A stretch of DNA of 7,917 bases from Planctomycetota bacterium. Lineage in GTDB: Bacteria > Planctomycetota > Phycisphaerae > UBA1845. The notes under the pieces are model-generated. The model was given only the letters and a program-made list of their open reading frames with translations. It did not search any database and was not told the DNA's origin. The stretch lies in contig JADFRO010000128.1 in the NCBI GenBank assembly GCA_022561255.1, forward strand, positions 1 through 7,917. Reading direction: 5' to 3'. Positions 6,797-7,917 of this stretch are shown piece after piece. The position numbers were made by a program, and so were the translations under genes. Within the stretch, counting starts at the first letter, position 1. Each line of letters starts with the position of its first letter.

Positions 6797-7917
6797 GTGA
6801 GCCAAATCTCAACACCTATAGGGTCGCCCCACGCGGCGGCGGGCTTGGGCGACATAAGGTGTCATCCCGCTCATCCTGATACCGCCGCCGGTGGTACGCT
6901 CTGCTCTCCGGATGCCGCTCGGTGGCAGGATTCGCTTCGGGACTTCTACGCGCGTGTTCGCGGACGCACACGTACGCGGCGGCGTCACTACTACTACGGA
7001 CGGATTTGCAAACGGCTCGCCAACATCGTCGAACCGGGTCGCCGCGTGCTGGACATCGGATGCGGTACCGGAGACCTGCTCGCGTCGCTCAAACCATCGG
7101 TTGGTGTCGGCGTTGATTTGCACGGCGAATCGGTGTACGAGGCTCGAAAGCTTTACCCGGATCTGCGCTTCGTCAACATGCCGGGAGAAAACGTTTCGCA
7201 GCTCAGCGACACGTTTGACTATGTGGTACTTTCGCAAACGGTCGGCGAGATTTATGACCTGCAGGAATTGTTTCGTGCCATCCGATCCGTCTGTCACGCA
7301 CGGACGCGGCTGATCGTCGTTCATTACAGCCGTTTGTGGCAGCCGGTGTTGAAGGTTCTGGAATGGCTGCGTTTGAAGCGTCCGTCGCCCGAGCAGAACT
7401 GGGTTCCGTCGGACGAGATCAACCATCTGCTTAAGCTGTCGAACTTCGATACGGTTCAGATGATCGGTATGACGGTTTGTCCGATGTATGTGCCGCTCCT
7501 CTCTACGTTTCTGAATCGGTTTGTGGCCAATCTGCCGGGCATGAGTCACCTCGGACTCAGTCACATCGTTGTCGCTCGGTGCGTCGACCCGGTTGTTCTG
7601 CGGAAACATCAGCCCAAAAGCGTCTCGATCGTCGTTCCCGCGCGCAACGAATCCGGACACATTCGCCAGCTCCTTGAGCGTATTCCGCGAATGACGGACC
7701 AGCAGGAAGTGATTTTCGTGGAGGGTCACAGCACCGACGACACCTGGGACGAGATTCGGCGCGTGGCCGATTCCTATGATGGACCGTTTACCATCAAGGT
7801 AATGCGTCAGGAAGGCAAGGGTAAGGGGGATGCTGTTCGCAAAGGGTTCGCAGCAGCGAGCGGCGACGTGCTGATGATCCTCGACGCGGACATCAGTGTA
7901 CCGCCCGAGGAGCTGCC
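6797..7917 (+). CDS. Bifunctional class I SAM methyltransferase / GT2 glycosyltransferase (3' end beyond window)
   Basis: One uninterrupted frame joins two enzymes and runs off the right edge with no stop; 373 codons are visible from GTG 6797. The methyltransferase half has motif I VLDIGCGTG (84-92), the acidic end of strand 2 in GVGVDLHG (D107), and FDYVVLSQTVGEIYD (140-154). After a linker, the GT2 half opens at about 276 with SIVVPARNES, then VIFVEGHSTDDTW (about 306-318) and GKGKGDAVRKG (340-350). The metal/nucleotide-sugar DXD triad follows as ILDADISVPPEEL (D363, D365). These motifs match the dolichyl/polyprenyl-phosphate sugar transferase-like GT2 group, which uses nucleotide sugars in the cytoplasm; MT-GT2 fusions of this kind are known in surface polysaccharide loci. 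The missing part is probably the last 100 or more residues. The start is uncertain: ATG 6737 and GTG 6734 directly follow an in-frame stop at 6731-6733, and GTG 6788 is also possible. Substrates are not evident. Confidence 0.9.
   Translation, partial: MSQISTPIGSPHAAAGLGDIRCHPAHPDTAAGGTLCSPDAARWQDSLRDFYARVRGRTRTRRRHYYYGRICKRLANIVEPGRRVLDIGCGTGDLLASLKPSVGVGVDLHGESVYEARKLYPDLRFVNMPGENVSQLSDTFDYVVLSQTVGEIYDLQELFRAIRSVCHARTRLIVVHYSRLWQPVLKVLEWLRLKRPSPEQNWVPSDEINHLLKLSNFDTVQMIGMTVCPMYVPLLSTFLNRFVANLPGMSHLGLSHIVVARCVDPVVLRKHQPKSVSIVVPARNESGHIRQLLERIPRMTDQQEVIFVEGHSTDDTWDEIRRVADSYDGPFTIKVMRQEGKGKGDAVRKGFAAASGDVLMILDADISVPPEEL

Noticed and set aside
6586..6879. 97-codon plus-strand open frame before and over the start of the methyltransferase-GT2 gene
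   Set aside because: No ribosome site, no recognisable motif, and it overlaps the better supported gene in another frame.
1..7917. tRNA, rRNA, CRISPR arrays, insertion sequences and long repeats
   Set aside because: None was found by eye: no regularly spaced repeats, no transposase motifs, no terminal inverted repeats, and no tRNA-like cloverleaf segments.

Overview
The window is GC-rich DNA that carries four recognisable genes, all of kinds expected in a cell-surface glycan or glycolipid locus. No phylogenetic marker is present. Poor Shine-Dalgarno sequences, GC-rich codon use, genes alternating in strand, and the families themselves (CgeB-type glycosyltransferase, B12-type radical SAM, methyltransferase-GT2 fusion, GT39) would fit an environmental bacterium such as a planctomycete or a relative. 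That placement is an impression, not a demonstration.

Layout from left to right. Positions 1-416 hold no gene I can support, only a minus-strand promoter-like site and weak open frames. Positions 417-1964 (minus) encode a multi-spanning GT39/PMT_2-type membrane glycosyltransferase; its N-terminus is uncertain because the open frame continues to 2222 with an odd arginine-rich extension. Positions 1965-2467 are an ambiguous divergent region. Positions 2468-4855 (plus) encode a 795-residue CgeB-like glycosyltransferase with a TPR-like start and a middle segment resembling the N-terminal domain of MAF/DUF115 proteins. Its 3' end overlaps by 33 bp the 3' end of the converging gene at 4823-6499 (minus), a radical SAM enzyme with a cobalamin-binding-type N-terminal domain. 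After a divergent gap of about 300 bp, a plus-strand gene starts near 6797 and runs off the right edge. It joins a class I SAM methyltransferase to a GT2 glycosyltransferase.

How they may work together (inference): the GT2 half of the fusion resembles enzymes that load sugar onto, or extend, lipid-linked intermediates. The GT39 protein would use polyprenyl-phosphate sugars on the outer face of the inner membrane. The CgeB-like protein is a cytoplasmic transferase, and the radical SAM enzyme and methyltransferase could modify a sugar or lipid. Every gene is read in the opposite direction from its neighbour, so this is not a single operon. A shared pathway is suggested only by proximity and family type. 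I did not find a clearly new defence, mobile or RNA system. The least ordinary items are the domain combinations in the two fused proteins and the unresolved N-terminus of the GT39 gene.
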